Shown: one piece after another, positions 13,401 through 26,088 of the stretch
How the letters are laid out: every line of letters starts with the position of its first letter
Numbering within the stretch: position 1 is the first letter of the stretch
Source: Rotaria sp. Silwood1
Lineage: Eukaryota; Rotifera; Eurotatoria; Philodinida; Philodinidae
NCBI GenBank assembly: GCA_905250075.1
Contig: CAJNOP010000008.1
Coordinates: 4,482,046-4,546,045 of the forward strand
Reading direction: 5' to 3'
Length of the DNA: 64,000 nucleotides
The notes under the pieces: generated by a model
Told to the model about the DNA's origin: nothing
Seen by the model: only the letters and a program-made list of their open reading frames with translations
The model's database searches: none
Made by a program: the position numbers and the translations under genes

Positions 13401-15907
13401 TTTTTGTTGAAGTCTCCATTAGTCTTAGAGATATATGTTGAATTCAAATTCTTTTTGGTGAACTGTATTAAAACAATGGTGTTTCAGATAATACATACAT
13501 TGTTCGAGAAATTCAAGTAGAATTCGTAAAGTTATGTATAAGTTTCTACAGACAAACAACTTTTATGGAAAATTATTCATAAGTGTTTAAGTTCGAGCTT
13601 AGTTTCTTCGTGGATAATTGTAATACCTGAAATACCATTGTTTCAATACAGTTCATTAAAAACAATTCGAATTCGAAATTTACCTAGAGATTAATTAAGA
13701 CTTTAACGTAAACTTCCTTCTGGATATAGATGTTGGACGCATCTATTCTCAAATGTGAGATTAGGCGTAATCTCATTTTGGTGCATATATATATGTTTAT
13801 CCAAATGAAATCAAGTTGCAAAAAAAAATATAAACTTACCAATTAATAAACAAAGATATAGCCTTGTTGACAGTCGTTGATGATGAATTGCTTCAGGTGA
13901 TTTTTCAGTTGATTTAAATAAGTTTAAATTGATAAGACTTGTTTTCAAAATACCAAAGTAAATTACTAATTGCTCTATAATTCGTTCTACAAAATGCACA
14001 AAAAACGAATAAACAGAAATTCCAAAGATTTAATTATAAAATATATGATTTTGATGATGTTCAATTATTTCTTAGATAACCTTTGAATTATATTATCAAA
14101 CTCACTTTGTACACTGTTTGTATCTGTTCCATTTATAGTATTATTGTTGATAATATCAGGTCGCTTTTTTAAAATGTATTTGACAATTAATGGAATGATA
14201 AATCGCAAAATAGTCTGCAATCCACTATAGACACTGATAAACATAGTAATCGTATAAGCAAAATTAGCTTGTTTTCTATACGAATAAGTACACATTTTTG
14301 GAGCACATGCAGTATAGTAATGATTATAATCGATGGAGATATTCCATTGTTCAAGAAAGAGTTCTTGAATTAGTTGACTAACACTTATGTTTCGAAGATA
14401 TTTACTTTTTATTGAAGCATTTAGAAGTTTAATTGTAGGAATTAACTAAATCAGATATATATTATGTTATATAATTATCATTAAGAAATCTATGAATTTT
14501 CTTTTCTTTTTTGCTTAACTATAATGCAAGAGTTTCAAGAAAATATTGTCACAAATTTATTTATCAAGAAATAATACTAAATCTTTTAGTTTTTAATAAC
14601 GAAAATAAGATTAATTTATATTCTTATGTTTATATAAACTATGCAAAATAAAAACACACTTTTGACAATATATCTATTTTATATTTTCCTCTTATAGACA
14701 TGTATTATTTACTATTAAAAATATTCAAATGATTTATCTTTCTTACTTGAGTAAGTCGTGGAAAGTAATTAACTAATTTCTTAATACATTTTATATCATA
14801 AAGACAAATAAATTTTGCTTCAATAACAGCTTCATACGGTGTACATGAACCCACAAAACCAGGTACTACATCGGAGGCATGGTGTTGTTGAGGTACCAGT
14901 TTCGTATGAAGTTCAAAATTGTTCTTATCGGCAAACGAATAGAAACCAGCAGGTGCAGTACATGTAGTATTAATCTGACAAACACATATCGTTGTTTGAT
15001 TATTTTCAGTCCAATACCATCCTGTATAACTTGATTTATACATATAAGTTTGAAAAGTTGCAAAACGACTTGCAGAATAGACAATATTAGTATTCAGTGC
15101 TGAAGAAATAACATTACTTTGTGTTGATAATTCGATTAATTTCAATGCATTATTGAAACGTATTCTTGTATCACGTAGAATTCTGTCACTGCTGATGTTA
15201 GTTTGAGTACAGATTTGTTTTTCTGGTAATAAATTACTGGAGAACAATTGTGTATCATTTAAATTAAATAATGCATCAAAAATATTCTCACGTGCTAATG
15301 CACATAATGTTTTTAAAACTTCGAACTATGAATAAACATTTTAGAAAAAAAAAAAAAAACAAAAATTAAAAATAAACTTTCTTGCAATGTTTATTTACTT
15401 GTGAACTTGCCGTTGTTCGAAAATCAATGGCACTATAACGACTAGCATCAGGAATGTAAAGAGCATGAATCCATTGTTCACTAATAAAATCACTTGAACA
15501 AATTTGATGCATCGTTGTTTCAGCGATTATAAACTGTTTATAAGACATTGTATTAATTAAACAAGGACAGTTCAAAGTTGTTGAATATTTATCTTGAAGT
15601 TTTTGATAAGTCTTAAGTGATGGATTATGAATTGTAATGATTATTTCTTGCCAACTAAGTAATGTAGACATTATCAAAATGAACAAAGAAGCTTAAATAA
15701 TAATTTATATAATATTAATAAATTTATTAGATTTCACTTACTTGTTAGAGATATGACGTATACTCGTGTAGCAATTCGTTGCTCTCGTAATAACTGTGGA
15801 TCAATATTAGTCGTTTCCTGAGAATGACCATTGTTTACATTATAATTTTCATCCTCAGACATAAATAGATTCCATTCAATTAAATGTTGACGAAACTTTT
15901 TAAACAT
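10476..15907 (-). CDS. Three-unit tandem-repeat membrane protein (TM - Cys-rich ectodomain - TM, times three)
   Basis: Ten exons, read downward: 15907-15742, 15691-15399, 15325-14747, 14445-14106, 13986-13840, 13300-12723, 12672-12114, 12041-11674, 11516-10899, 10820-10476. They splice at GT-AG sites with matching phases into 1331 codons including the stop. Units are about residues 1-459, 460-887 and 888-1330. Each unit has a short cytosolic segment ending TR-x-Y, a TM segment, and a ~350-residue ectodomain with shared Cys motifs (C-x-C near its start, C-x-C-x5-C, then GC/SC...C...C). It then has an E-x-W stretch, C-x-P-x-x-C-x-Y-x-Y, and a second TM segment containing YGGL or YSGL. Units 2 and 3 are joined to the preceding unit by phase-1 introns of 119 bp (13987-14105) and 72 bp (12042-12113). 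The family is not one I can name; similar single-unit proteins are, from memory, common in bdelloids. Read as separate genes it would break at a stop inside the first linker intron. The start ATG at 15907 is the least certain part. Confidence 0.78.
13335..13785. mobile_element. Foldback element in intron 5 of the three-unit gene
   Basis: This lies inside the 539-bp intron 13301-13839. The segment gaactgtattaaaacaatgg plus tgtttcag near 13458-13486 is matched in inverted orientation by ctgaaata plus ccattgtttcaatacagttc near 13627-13655. Pairing continues outward to the gtatccaatgt and gatgttggacgcat words near 13375 and 13728. It is imperfect, with no coding capacity and no resolved target duplication. 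Confidence 0.6.
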
Positions 15908-18900
15908 GTTTGATGAATTATGTATGAAATTATCTGTCAAAATTGAATATTTTCATAAATACTAAAAATATATTCCTCTGATCGCTTTCAATAGAGTCAT
16001 TTAGGTTTATATTATGTTTCTTTTGAAAAGTTTTAATTATATTTTTTCCTAAAGATTCATTCGAAGTTGAAATCGATTAAACTTTCTGTGTTAATTGACT
16101 GGCTTTATATTAGTTTAAAAACTGACTTTTTTTCTGACGAGACTAATGAAAACCGTTTTCAGTTGAGGTACAAGGTCAATTTCTCAAATCTAATTCCATA
16201 GTCTTTAGTTGTAGATATGAAACTTACTCGTTTTCTATTATTATATATTAAAGTGCTTAAATGACTATCCATGTTATCCTATAACAATGATTTGTATCTG
16301 AACATGAGATGTATAAAGTCTCGATATTGGACCAGTTTTTGATGACTCGCACCAGGTCACATATTACTCATGCCCACCCGGCTCGGTTTCTACTCTATCA
16401 GAGCTCGACTTAGATGAGAATGATAGTATTAAAAGTATGTCTTTTACAGAAAAGGCTTCTATACAATGAAACTCGAGAATCCCTTTAGTCATTTAATAGA
16501 ACATTGTAAACAGTTTATTATCATCATAATGATAATACGTTGAATAAGGACAGACACTTTTAATGCATGAAAAAAAAAACAGCATGATAATTAAATATCA
16601 TTACTTATTGGAGCAAAAGACCAAAGTATACTCGTGGATATTATAACTTCTTCAAGACTATCATATATTTAGATAAGCTTTTACGAGTAAAATGGACGTT
16701 GATCAATCTCAAAGAACTAGATAAGTCACTATTTTTAATTATGTTGTTGATTTGAATACAAAGTTAATACTGTTCTATTTCAACTACGCTTTTGACGGTG
16801 AATGTAGTCGATAGTATATTCAGTCTTATCTGTAGACGAGAAACGTTATTTAACTGAATAAATATTCTATTCTTATTTATTGACTAAATGAAATTTCAAA
16901 AACATTCATATACTAAAGATGCACTACTGTTACCAGTTGCTAGATGCAAAACCATTGTAAGCAATTTTGACGAAAAATTACAATAGAATTGATTAAAATG
17001 ATGCTATTGAATTCTGATTTTTCAACTTTAAAGATAAATTGAAATTGATTTTAGTTTTTTTTTTTTTTTGATTAACTAATATAGTTTTATCGAGTGAAAA
17101 TATTTTTATGAAAACCGCTTAAAAAAATATAAAAATCAAATAAAATCTATCTTTAAAGTTGAAAAAATCAGATTGTTATCATATTCAACTAATTAGTACC
17201 ATTTTAATCGATTTTTAGTTTACATAAATCAATTTAAAATATAGTTTTGACTAAACGTCGTTACAGAAGTTCAGAATGTTCAGATATCAGAAGAAAAATC
17301 TCACCGGACCGAATGACGCATTTCGAGTTCTACAATATATGGCATATTGAAAACAAAATAAACAAGAATATTATTTTAAATACAGATCATGACAGGATAA
17401 GAGTATTTTACATTAAAGGAAAATAATCAATGATCTGTTCGTTTCGCATCAGTTTTTTTTTCTATATTGATTGAATAGATTTACTTGCACTACCTTTGTC
17501 TTGTTGTCATAGTCAAAATGTTTTATATTCTTGACAAAGTAACTTGTTTGTGAAAAAATTTTTATTAAAATACAACAGTACTTGAATAGCTTCGTCCGTT
17601 GTATTTTTTTAAATATTTATTTAGAACATTTTCAAGTTACTCGTTCTTTCTAATCTCTTTTCTCTAATTAGCAAGAAATTTGTTTTTTCAATAAGATCAT
17701 GTTGTTTTTCCATCTGGCTAAGTTTTTGCTTGTGTATGCTCTCAAATGATTTACTTTTTTTGATCGTTTCACTGAACAGAATGTTCTTATCTAGATGCAT
17801 AAACAAACGGATATGTATATTCATTTTTCTCTTGGTTTTTATTTGTCTAACAATGTTTTTTGTCTGATTTCATTATTGATAAAACTAGATCTTTCCATCT
17901 GTTCATTGATATCATAGAAGCATAAACAATTATATATTGCTAGAATTTTCTCGATGATAATTAACAAGAAAATAGAGAATATCTATTAAAAAATTCGTTA
18001 TAAAGTAAAATATTTATGACAATTATTTTAATGTTATTCTAAACTAATAGAAATAATATAATTATTCAATTTGTTTAAAATTTATTTAATTAAATTTTTA
18101 TTAAATTAATCATTTTATTTTCAGTGAAAATCGAAAGTAGATAATGAATCTTAGAGATAAATAGAAATATTTATTTTATTGTATAATTTTGCTTGGTTGA
18201 TTAATCATTGATCGACTTATACGATTTGCAACTACTTTACGACTAACATTCGAGGTAGTTTTATATACATTCCTTTTTTCTTTTTTTGCCTTGATTTGAT
18301 AATTGCTTGTTGTAAAGCACACACATACAAATAAGAAAAAGTGACAAATTTTTATTGATCGATACAGTTCTATAATATGTCATTGTGTTATTTGTATTGT
18401 CAAGGAAACAAATTAATCAAGACAATTTGTCGTTTTCTTTTTTTTTCTTTATATTATAAAGGCAATATGTATATACTGTATTGTTCGCGTTCATTTAGAC
18501 ATAGTATCAGCGTGCGAAAAACCTTCAATTGTATTTGATAAGATAATATTAACCTCATACACGTTTACTCTTTGCATTCTTTCTTAAAACTATATTTATT
18601 CATTCAATCGTATATAAATATTCGATCAATAAATATAATTTTTCATACAAAAATTTAAATGAATAACCAACATTTTTTTATTGATATATTTATATATATA
18701 TTTAGATTTAAAGTTAACTAGAGCAACTACTAATCGTATGTACAATGATTATCCTGATTGATTATAAATAAAAAAAAAAAGAAAAGGAACCTCTACATAG
18801 TAACCTATATACCTGTCAATCGAAAAAAATTTGTCGTTTATACACACCCCCTTCAATTCACACTTCATTTGTCTCTTCATTATTTTATGACCTTCTCTTG

Positions 18901-19049
18901 AGCGTATCTTTCTATAAATTCAGACAGATAACCATAAATTACACAGAATAATCAACATATATGTAGTTGCTCTTTTTTTTTTTCATTTATTTCATTTTTT
19001 AGATTGATATGGAATAATAGTGAATACATAAAAGTTTTTTATTATTAAT
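15908..19049. other. Intergenic region between divergent genes
   Basis: No coding exon was identified. A phase-1-compatible splice acceptor (ttttgacag, ending at 15934) lies 27 bases before the chosen ATG of the three-unit gene, so a first exon may hide here. The right end (about 18990-19020) has a pyrimidine tract and AG before the start of the phosphatase gene. An inverted repeat at 16975-17235 is listed separately. Confidence 0.55.
16975..17235. repeat. Inverted repeat with poly-T interior
   Basis: The word tctgatttttcaactttaaa followed by gataaatt (17016-17042) is matched in reverse complement by atctttaaagttgaaaaaat cag near 17148-17173. Outside these, gattaaaatg and cattttaatc also pair. 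Each arm is about 95 bp with indels. It is probably another small foldback or MITE relic; nothing in it is coding. Confidence 0.55.
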
Positions 19050-20426
19050 ATGTATTCAAATGCATCTACTCAATTTGCTACAACGCCTGCGTCAATTTCT
19101 GATGCTGATACAACTGGTCAACAACAAACTCATTTTAATCTATTAAATTTTATTGGTACAGCTGCAGTTGGATTGATAGCACCTACACCAATTAAAATTT
19201 CAAATAATAATATAAATACTAATGAAAATGAATCATTATCTCAAACAGATGAAATTTCACAAAAAACAATTTTACTAGAAAATCTTTATAAGACTGTATC
19301 ACTTCGTGAAAAAAATGTATTACAATTATATGATACACGAAAAAGTCAAAAACGTTTATCTGATTCTATTTTAGCACAACAAAAACATTTATCAATAATA
19401 AATAATATTAATTCACATTTACAACAACCACAACAACAAATACAGAATAAATCTATTTTTCAACATGATCAAAATATAAATAATAATACATTAACTCGTC
19501 ATGCTTCATTACGTTATAGAAGAACATCAACAACTCTTCAAACAATACATCAACAATCTTCTACAATGGCTCAACGTGAACCTCAAAAAATTTTTATTAT
19601 GCGTCATGGTGAAAGAGTTGACTCAACATTTGGTGCTAATTGGCTTGATCAAGTATTTGATAAAATGACAGGTGTTTATCGAAGAATTAATTTAAATTTA
19701 CCAAAAAAATTAGTTAAACGAAAAGATATAAAAGATTTTATATTTGATCCACCATTAACTGAATTAGGTTTACATCAATGTAAAACAGTTGGTGAAGAAC
19801 TTGTTGCTCAAGGTATTAAAATTGATCATGTTTATTCGTCACCTGCCTTACGATGTGTACAAACAGCTGATAAAATTCTTGAAGGTCTTCAAATGCGTGA
19901 TAAAATATCAATACGTATTGAACCATGTCTTTTTGAATTTCTCAAATGGTATCCTATTGTACCGGTAATATGGCCTTTTCTTGATTTAGATGAATTAACT
20001 CAAAATGGATATAAGGTTGATAAATCTTATCAACCATTTTATCCAATGGAAAGTCTTAGAAAAGATGAAGACGAATTAATGTTTTATACAAGAAGTCATT
20101 TTATAACAAAAGCGATTTTAAAAAATCATGAAATTGATGGAGGAAATTTACTTATTGTGGGACATGTAAGTATTTGAAATTAATTGTTTTCTTTTGCAAA
20201 AAAAAACTTTATTATCTAGGCACCGACAATTGAAGTATGTACTCGACAATTAATCGGTGGTCAACCTCGGATAAATGATTTGAAATATCTTGTTTTACGT
20301 GTACCATATCTATCAATGCATTGTGTTGCTAAACAAATTGATGGAACATGGAAATCAACAAAACCACCGATTTTACCAAATAAATATGCAGCAGTTGAAC
20401 CATTTGAATGGAGATTTTTTCGATAA
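19050..20426 (+). CDS. UBASH3/TULA-like histidine (phosphoglycerate mutase-fold) phosphatase
   Basis: Two exons, 19050-20165 and 20220-20426, splice in phase 0 across a 54-bp GT-AG intron and give 440 residues. The N-terminal ~175 residues are Asn/Gln-rich and low complexity. The phosphatase domain follows: RHGER at 185-189 (catalytic H186), a FGANWLDQ stretch, SSPALRCVQTA at 263-273 (the second conserved Arg), EPCLFEFLKWY, and GH at 371-372 at the end of exon 1 (second catalytic His). The order and spacing match the C-terminal half of vertebrate UBASH3A/B (STS-1/TULA-2), which dephosphorylates Tyr-kinase substrates. Ecdysteroid-phosphate phosphatases share the fold. The UBA and SH3 domains of UBASH3 are not encoded here. 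The start is the only in-frame Met before the conserved domain except M173. AATAAA at 20516-20521 is a likely poly(A) signal. Confidence 0.9.
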
Positions 20427-23400
20427 AAAAATATTTTCATAAAGAGTTTTTCTTTTAATTTTTAAAGACAAAACAAGCATTTGAAAATCTTTGTTTGAAA
20501 TATTTTCTTTTGAAGAATAAATATATATTTTCTTTTGTTGTCTATATGACATTGATAAATTTGTTTCTTTTTCAGAGATGTTCATGGTGGTTGAAAATCT
20601 ACCAATGATATACCGCGATGAACTAGACGAAAAAATTGGCGTTACTGTAATCATATGCTGAAAAATATTTCGAATTTCAACGATGTGATTATACTGATGA
20701 GGAACGTCCTACAGTTAACAAACTGCTTTTGAGATGAGACTATATGTAATAAGTAGACACAAATAACTTACGAATATTCTGAGAAGAGTTCATACCGTTA
20801 ACTTATTTCTATAGGAACTATGTACTTTTACAGTACTTGTTCAATGCTTGCTGGAGTTCCTCTCAAGATCACTAGAAAAACTGATTTTCGAATTTTGACT
20901 TGAAATTTCGTAAAGAGACAGACTCTCATGAGAGTAGTGTATTGTAAAGGTTTCAGATCTTTTGGTTTGCTTCTATTCTGACATAAGAACATCAGCTCTA
21001 TAGGTTTCTATGAACATCGTACACGACACGCTATTAATATCACACTTGCATCTTATGATTAGAACAGTGAAATCATTTTAAACATTCACAAATACTTATT
21101 CTTATTCAGATCTGTGTCTATGCAATGTTGCAAATCGAAAATCAGTTATTATCATGTTCTTGGAGGATTGCCACGATATTTATTAAAAATACGGTAAAAA
21201 TGCAATAGTTGCACAGCTTAAAACGCTTTATCAGCTAGAAGACTTCTCGCATAAGTCAGGACTGTCGTTACTAACCCACGAGATCCATTGAGTCTCCGAG
21301 TGTTACATTTGTCCATACTGAAATTTCATGCAACTTCACACAACTTTGTAATGTTTAAGAAAAAAAAAACAAAATCTGTTGTTGTCGCGTCACTGTTCCA
21401 ATGAATATATCTGATTTCTTTCAATAAAATAGAAATATCTATCGAAATTGGTATTGATAAAAATGATTTAGTCTTTCACTTTCGTTTATTTTGAAATAAC
21501 TCACGGATACTCTTAACAAATTTAGGACAATACTGTGTTTTCACTTTGCTTGTTGATACTCCCGATTAATATTATCTATTGAGTTGTGATATATGTTATT
21601 TGCTTGAATAAATAATTCCTAATCGATTCAAAAATAGTTGAGAATATTTACAGCTTAGGGGTTGGATTGATCTCAGATAGTGTTACTCTAGAATTCGTTG
21701 AGTTTGTCTCAGACTCGGTCATGTCGAAGAGTTTTCTGTTGACTGGCTAAGAACCAACCCAACGAGTTATACTTTAAAGACGGCAGCCAATTATGACTTG
21801 GTTATTGTATGATCGTCGTCAAGAATATCTGAGGTGTGTTTAGAGTGTGTTCATTCCAGAATAAAAACAACCAATCAAATATGTCTCTTGACATCGTAGC
21901 GATTATGAGATTCACAGTGAAAATTTCCTTTGAAAATAGGAGTTTGGTGGTTCAGATGTAGGCTGACCATTTTAAAACTTGATCAGTTATTTTAAGATTG
22001 GCAGTAAATAAGAGAAAAATAAATATGTAACCGTTTTAGATTAATATTTCATTAAAATTTTAAACAGAAACTAATATTTTCGAGCTTTTATATATTTTTT
22101 TTTTAGAAATCATCATTAGGAATAATATCATCAAAGCATGATATCCATTTACAGCCTTGTCTTCACTAGAAAATGTAATGCTACATTAAGGAACGTAATA
22201 GACAGAAAAACTAGTCCGAATTTATTGCACTTTTCAAGGGACGATTTAAATTGAATTCATCGACTTACAAAGAAAAATTTGATTCAATAATTAAAATAAT
22301 ACATTTGCCTTGATGAATAGAATTAACGTTATAAACATTGATAGCAGCAAGTAGTTGGCATGATACACTACAAACTATATTAAAATAAGGATTAAAAGAT
22401 AAGAATAAAAAAAAAAAAACTTTTAAGAACTTTTTTGACAAAGTTGATGACGAAACCTGTAAAAACACTTGCTAAGAGATTTCAAAATTAATTGATATAT
22501 CATGAAGGTAAGACATCGATGACGATATCGTTTGGCGAAATGTTGAAATATTACGTAGTATTTTTATTACTTTTTAGTGGCAACCTCTGAATTCGGATTG
22601 ATGAATTATAATAATAGATGAAAACACACGTCGATTTAATTTGAACTTAATGTAACATTAATCTTCTAGTGAATACAATCCTTTATATGTAACAAGTTCA
22701 ATGACTTCTATAATTTTACTATTCGTTAATAACTAACATCATAAATAATAAAATTAGAGATGTCATTGGTATTGTTAAATGTAAACTAGTTGTGTACTAG
22801 CACATGATCTGATAATATTGAAGCATGGCGAGAAGTACGAATCAATGTTGAATATCCTTCATGATGTAGGATCTAGATTTGATGAAAAGCTCATAAAAAA
22901 AAAATAAATTATGATATCAATATATGAATTCTGACATGACCACTGGCTGTCTGCACAAACCTCAGTCAATTCTATTTCGATGATAGATATGTATAGTATT
23001 ACAGAGAATTTCACCTTTTTACATAGATTCCTTTGGTACACTGACGGAGGTAACATCAATGAATCAAATCCAATCGTTTTCAGATAAATAATGTGCTCAA
23101 AGTATATGGAAACACTTGTTGTCAATCCTGGATCCATCGGAATTCTAACAATATTCTCTTTCGTGCTTTGTTATTATAACCTTAGTTAGGCTCTTTTCCT
23201 TCAGTATATTTTAGAGATACTTAGTAACGTATACTAGTAACATAAATCGATGGCGTTGACACGATGAAAAAAATCATTCGTTTCGAAACCATAGATGTCT
23301 CCTTACATTACACTTTACTGAGACAGTGCTTTGTAACAAGGCAATCATCGTTGAAAGAAAAAACTTTGTTTACAGTACATGTAAATGTTGAATATGCATT

Positions 23401-24416
23401 ACATAATCTCAAACACGTTGACAATAGGATATAAGAAGAAAGTAAAAAAAAATAATTGAACTAATCTACCATTCAAAATAACTGCTATTTTCCGACTAAA
23501 ATGTTCTCTTGAATCACTATAGATCAATTTCGAAGTAGTAGTAATACAGTAAATTGTTTCTATTGTATCAAGTCAAGGTTCGTGCGGACTTGAAGTGGTC
23601 AACAAATGGTAGTCAAAAAGGTGTCTCTGTCAGAGACAAATCCGATAGTATATTCACATACGTATTTTATGTTTTTAGGCAATAATATTAAGGTAAGATG
23701 TCACTAAAAACAATTCGCTAATTTTAGTTGATCGAAAAAATTAAAATATTATCAATCATTTATGACAGAAAAATGTTTCATGTGATGCTAATATCAGATT
23801 TTCAAAATGAGTTTCATCTTCAGTGCATTATTAGATTTCAATTATATTGATATGATGATTCATACAAATGTAAAAACACTCGAATCGAATCTGTTGATTT
23901 TTGTTTGACATTGTAATGAAATGCTATTTATATCAATTATATATTAGTTTTTCTCTTATTTATTTTCATTACTTGTTTGTCACGATATGTAGTACATGTT
24001 TATTATAAAAGAAAAAAAAAAAAAGAAATTGTCTAAAATCTCATTTCTATTTCAAAGATTTTATTATATATAATCTCTTCTTTAACATACACCAAGTAAA
24101 AATGTTATTCTAACAATCTGTTTATTACATTAAACGTAATAAAAGAAGAAGAAAAAATGATCATTTTTTTGAAATTTCTTGTTTTATTCTTTTTCTTAAC
24201 TTGCTTTTCTTTTACCACGGTATGTAACAAAATGTAACGACGTATTATTTTATGAGTCACTTCCTTTGATGTTCTCTTTTTTCTCTTGTTTTTTTGCTTA
24301 TATCTACCACGCATTCAATGAAAGAACCCGATAAAAACATTTACCTGTAGACAAATACACATTTGTTTGCAACTTTTTTTTTACTTGCCGACATATATAT
24401 ATATAGGTTTTTTTTA
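20427..24416. other. Large intergenic region, nothing recognisable
   Basis: After the 3' UTR of the phosphatase gene (AATAAA at 20516) I see no exon, RNA gene or clear repeat in nearly 4 kb. Reading frames are short and compositionally AT-driven. The right end has an (at)n tract ending in tatag immediately before the next start codon. Confidence 0.55.
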
Positions 24417-24764
24417 ATGACAATTAATCGTTCTTGGCTTGATGGTGTTTGGCATGGTTGGGGTCATACGAGTTTTACATGGCCTATTCAATTAACAGTA
24501 GATTCAAGAACAAATTCATATATTCTTGATTATGTTGGTCTTGGTGGTAAAAGTCGATTAGAACGATTGGAAGAATTAGATCAAGAAGTATATTTTCGTG
24601 AACATTTGATTGAAGGTGAAAATTTTTCTGATCAAGATCTATTTATTATTTATAAAATTGATGAAAATCGACTTGAATTTATAGCATTTGATGATAAAAA
24701 TTTGTCGATATCAACTAATAATGTTATTGGTACCGGTATTATGGTCAAAGAAATTAACAATTAG
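24417..24764 (+). CDS. Small soluble protein, 115 residues, unknown function
   Basis: A single-exon frame starts at the ATG at 24417. The open frame extends upstream to 24363, but that part is a poly-T and (at)n-encoded run, and a tatag acceptor-like site lies just before the ATG. The N-terminus is Trp-rich (SWLDGVWHGWGH, then FTWPIQLTV), followed by alternating hydrophobic/polar stretches (YILDYVGLGG, FIIYKIDENRLEFIAFDD) that suggest an all-beta fold. This W-x-G ... WPI-x-L ... Y-x-L-x-Y layout resembles small beta-barrel or lipocalin-like domains, but I cannot assign a family. No signal peptide or TM segment is seen. Codon use is like the neighbouring genes. Confidence 0.6.
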   Translation: MTINRSWLDGVWHGWGHTSFTWPIQLTVDSRTNSYILDYVGLGGKSRLERLEELDQEVYFREHLIEGENFSDQDLFIIYKIDENRLEFIAFDDKNLSISTNNVIGTGIMVKEINN

Positions 24765-25988
24765 AGTTAAATAATAATTTGTACTCTTTGTTTATGTAAA
24801 CTAGTCAACAGCTTTTTTTAAATGTGACAAAGAAAAGGTTTTTGATCAGATAAAAAATTTCTTAATTAGATTTAAGCTTAAGTCTTTCTATGATAACTAT
24901 GATAAATTTCTAAGATTTTCCTTTTACCAATCTACATAATACATATATTCAAATGTAGTTGTCTGCTTTTTCTTACATTTTAACATTGTTCTGGCTAAAT
25001 CGAAATATGCTTACGTGTGCAAAAAAAAACGAAAACTTCAAAAATCTGACTGCAATACAAGATGTTAACTTTCCAAATTTTCTTTTGTTTTTTATTTGAA
25101 AATTCGAACATGACTGAAGAGTTGTATCCAATGATTTAGTTTTATTGGCGTTTGTTCTCTAGGATATCGATATTTCACTAGGTTTTTTCAATAAAAAGCT
25201 ATGGTTCCTTCGGATCACGTGAAAAATTGATTGTCGAGTTTCGTTTTCAAACTTTTCACAAACAAAGCTCTCTATGAAATAAGTTGAGAAGTTAAATACA
25301 AGTAACACAGTTTTTATTGTAATTTTTCTAAAACGAAATATTCTTTGATTAAAGAAATAAAATTGTTTGATAAATTTGATGAGTACACTGGAATTTACTC
25401 TTGGTGTGTTTCATCAGAAAAAAATGGCATATCAATAAAGTCTCTTCAAACAAATAAAAATCAGTTTGACTGGATCAGTTACAACTCTAGATCATTTTTT
25501 GTTTGGTCTTTGAATAATTTCTGCACAATAAAAGAACAAGGAATTTTCGTTATTTAACAACCACATGACATTCCTGCAATAATATTCTTATGATGAATGA
25601 AAATGGAATATTTTTATATATCCTTGAAATTAAAATGTAAAAAGAAATTCGAACATTCTCAATCACAAAAACAGCATTAGAATCAACTATTAAACTTTCA
25701 TAATAAATAACGGAATTTATTTATTTATTTTTTCGTTATCCATATTCCGAGTGAGATCATATATTTACATGACGCCAAGTCAGCAATAATATTCAAATAA
25801 GATAAAGATTATTAGATTATTCTACTTAGTAATTTTTTTCTCAAGATATAATATCATGATAATAGGAAAATAAAACCTTCTAAATTTTTATGGTCATTCT
25901 GATTGAAAAAAAAAATATATTTTTTGTTGTTAGTTTGAAATATTTTCAATAGTCTTGCATATCTCAATTCGATTTGGTTTATGATTAC
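24765..25988. other. Region before the assembly gap; upstream channel exons not recognised
   Basis: About 1.2 kb between the small protein gene and the 100-N gap. The N-terminal and TM1-TM2 exons of the ion channel to the right should lie here or in the gap, but no Cys-loop or TM2 sequence is readable. A 70-codon open frame at 25345-25557 has no ATG and no familiar motif. Confidence 0.5.
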
Positions 25989-26088
25989 NNNNNNNNNNNN
26001 NNNNNNNNNNNNNNNNNNNNNNNNNNNNNNNNNNNNNNNNNNNNNNNNNNNNNNNNNNNNNNNNNNNNNNNNNNNNNNNNNNNNNNNN
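25989..26088. other. Assembly gap (100 N)
   Basis: Exactly 100 undetermined bases, the conventional size for a scaffold gap of unknown length. The true missing sequence may be much longer and likely contains most of the ion-channel gene whose last exons follow. Confidence 0.99.

Noticed and set aside
14065-14295. Treating the membrane-protein array as three separate genes, each ending at a stop
   Set aside because: The stop near 14065 falls inside a strong-donor (gtgagt) phase-1 intron homologous to the one at 12042-12113, and the joined frame is continuous.
25345-25557. 70-codon open frame, plus strand
   Set aside because: It starts at TTG, has no ATG, no splice-supported partner and no recognisable channel or other motif. 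It might be part of the ion-channel gene, but nothing shows it.
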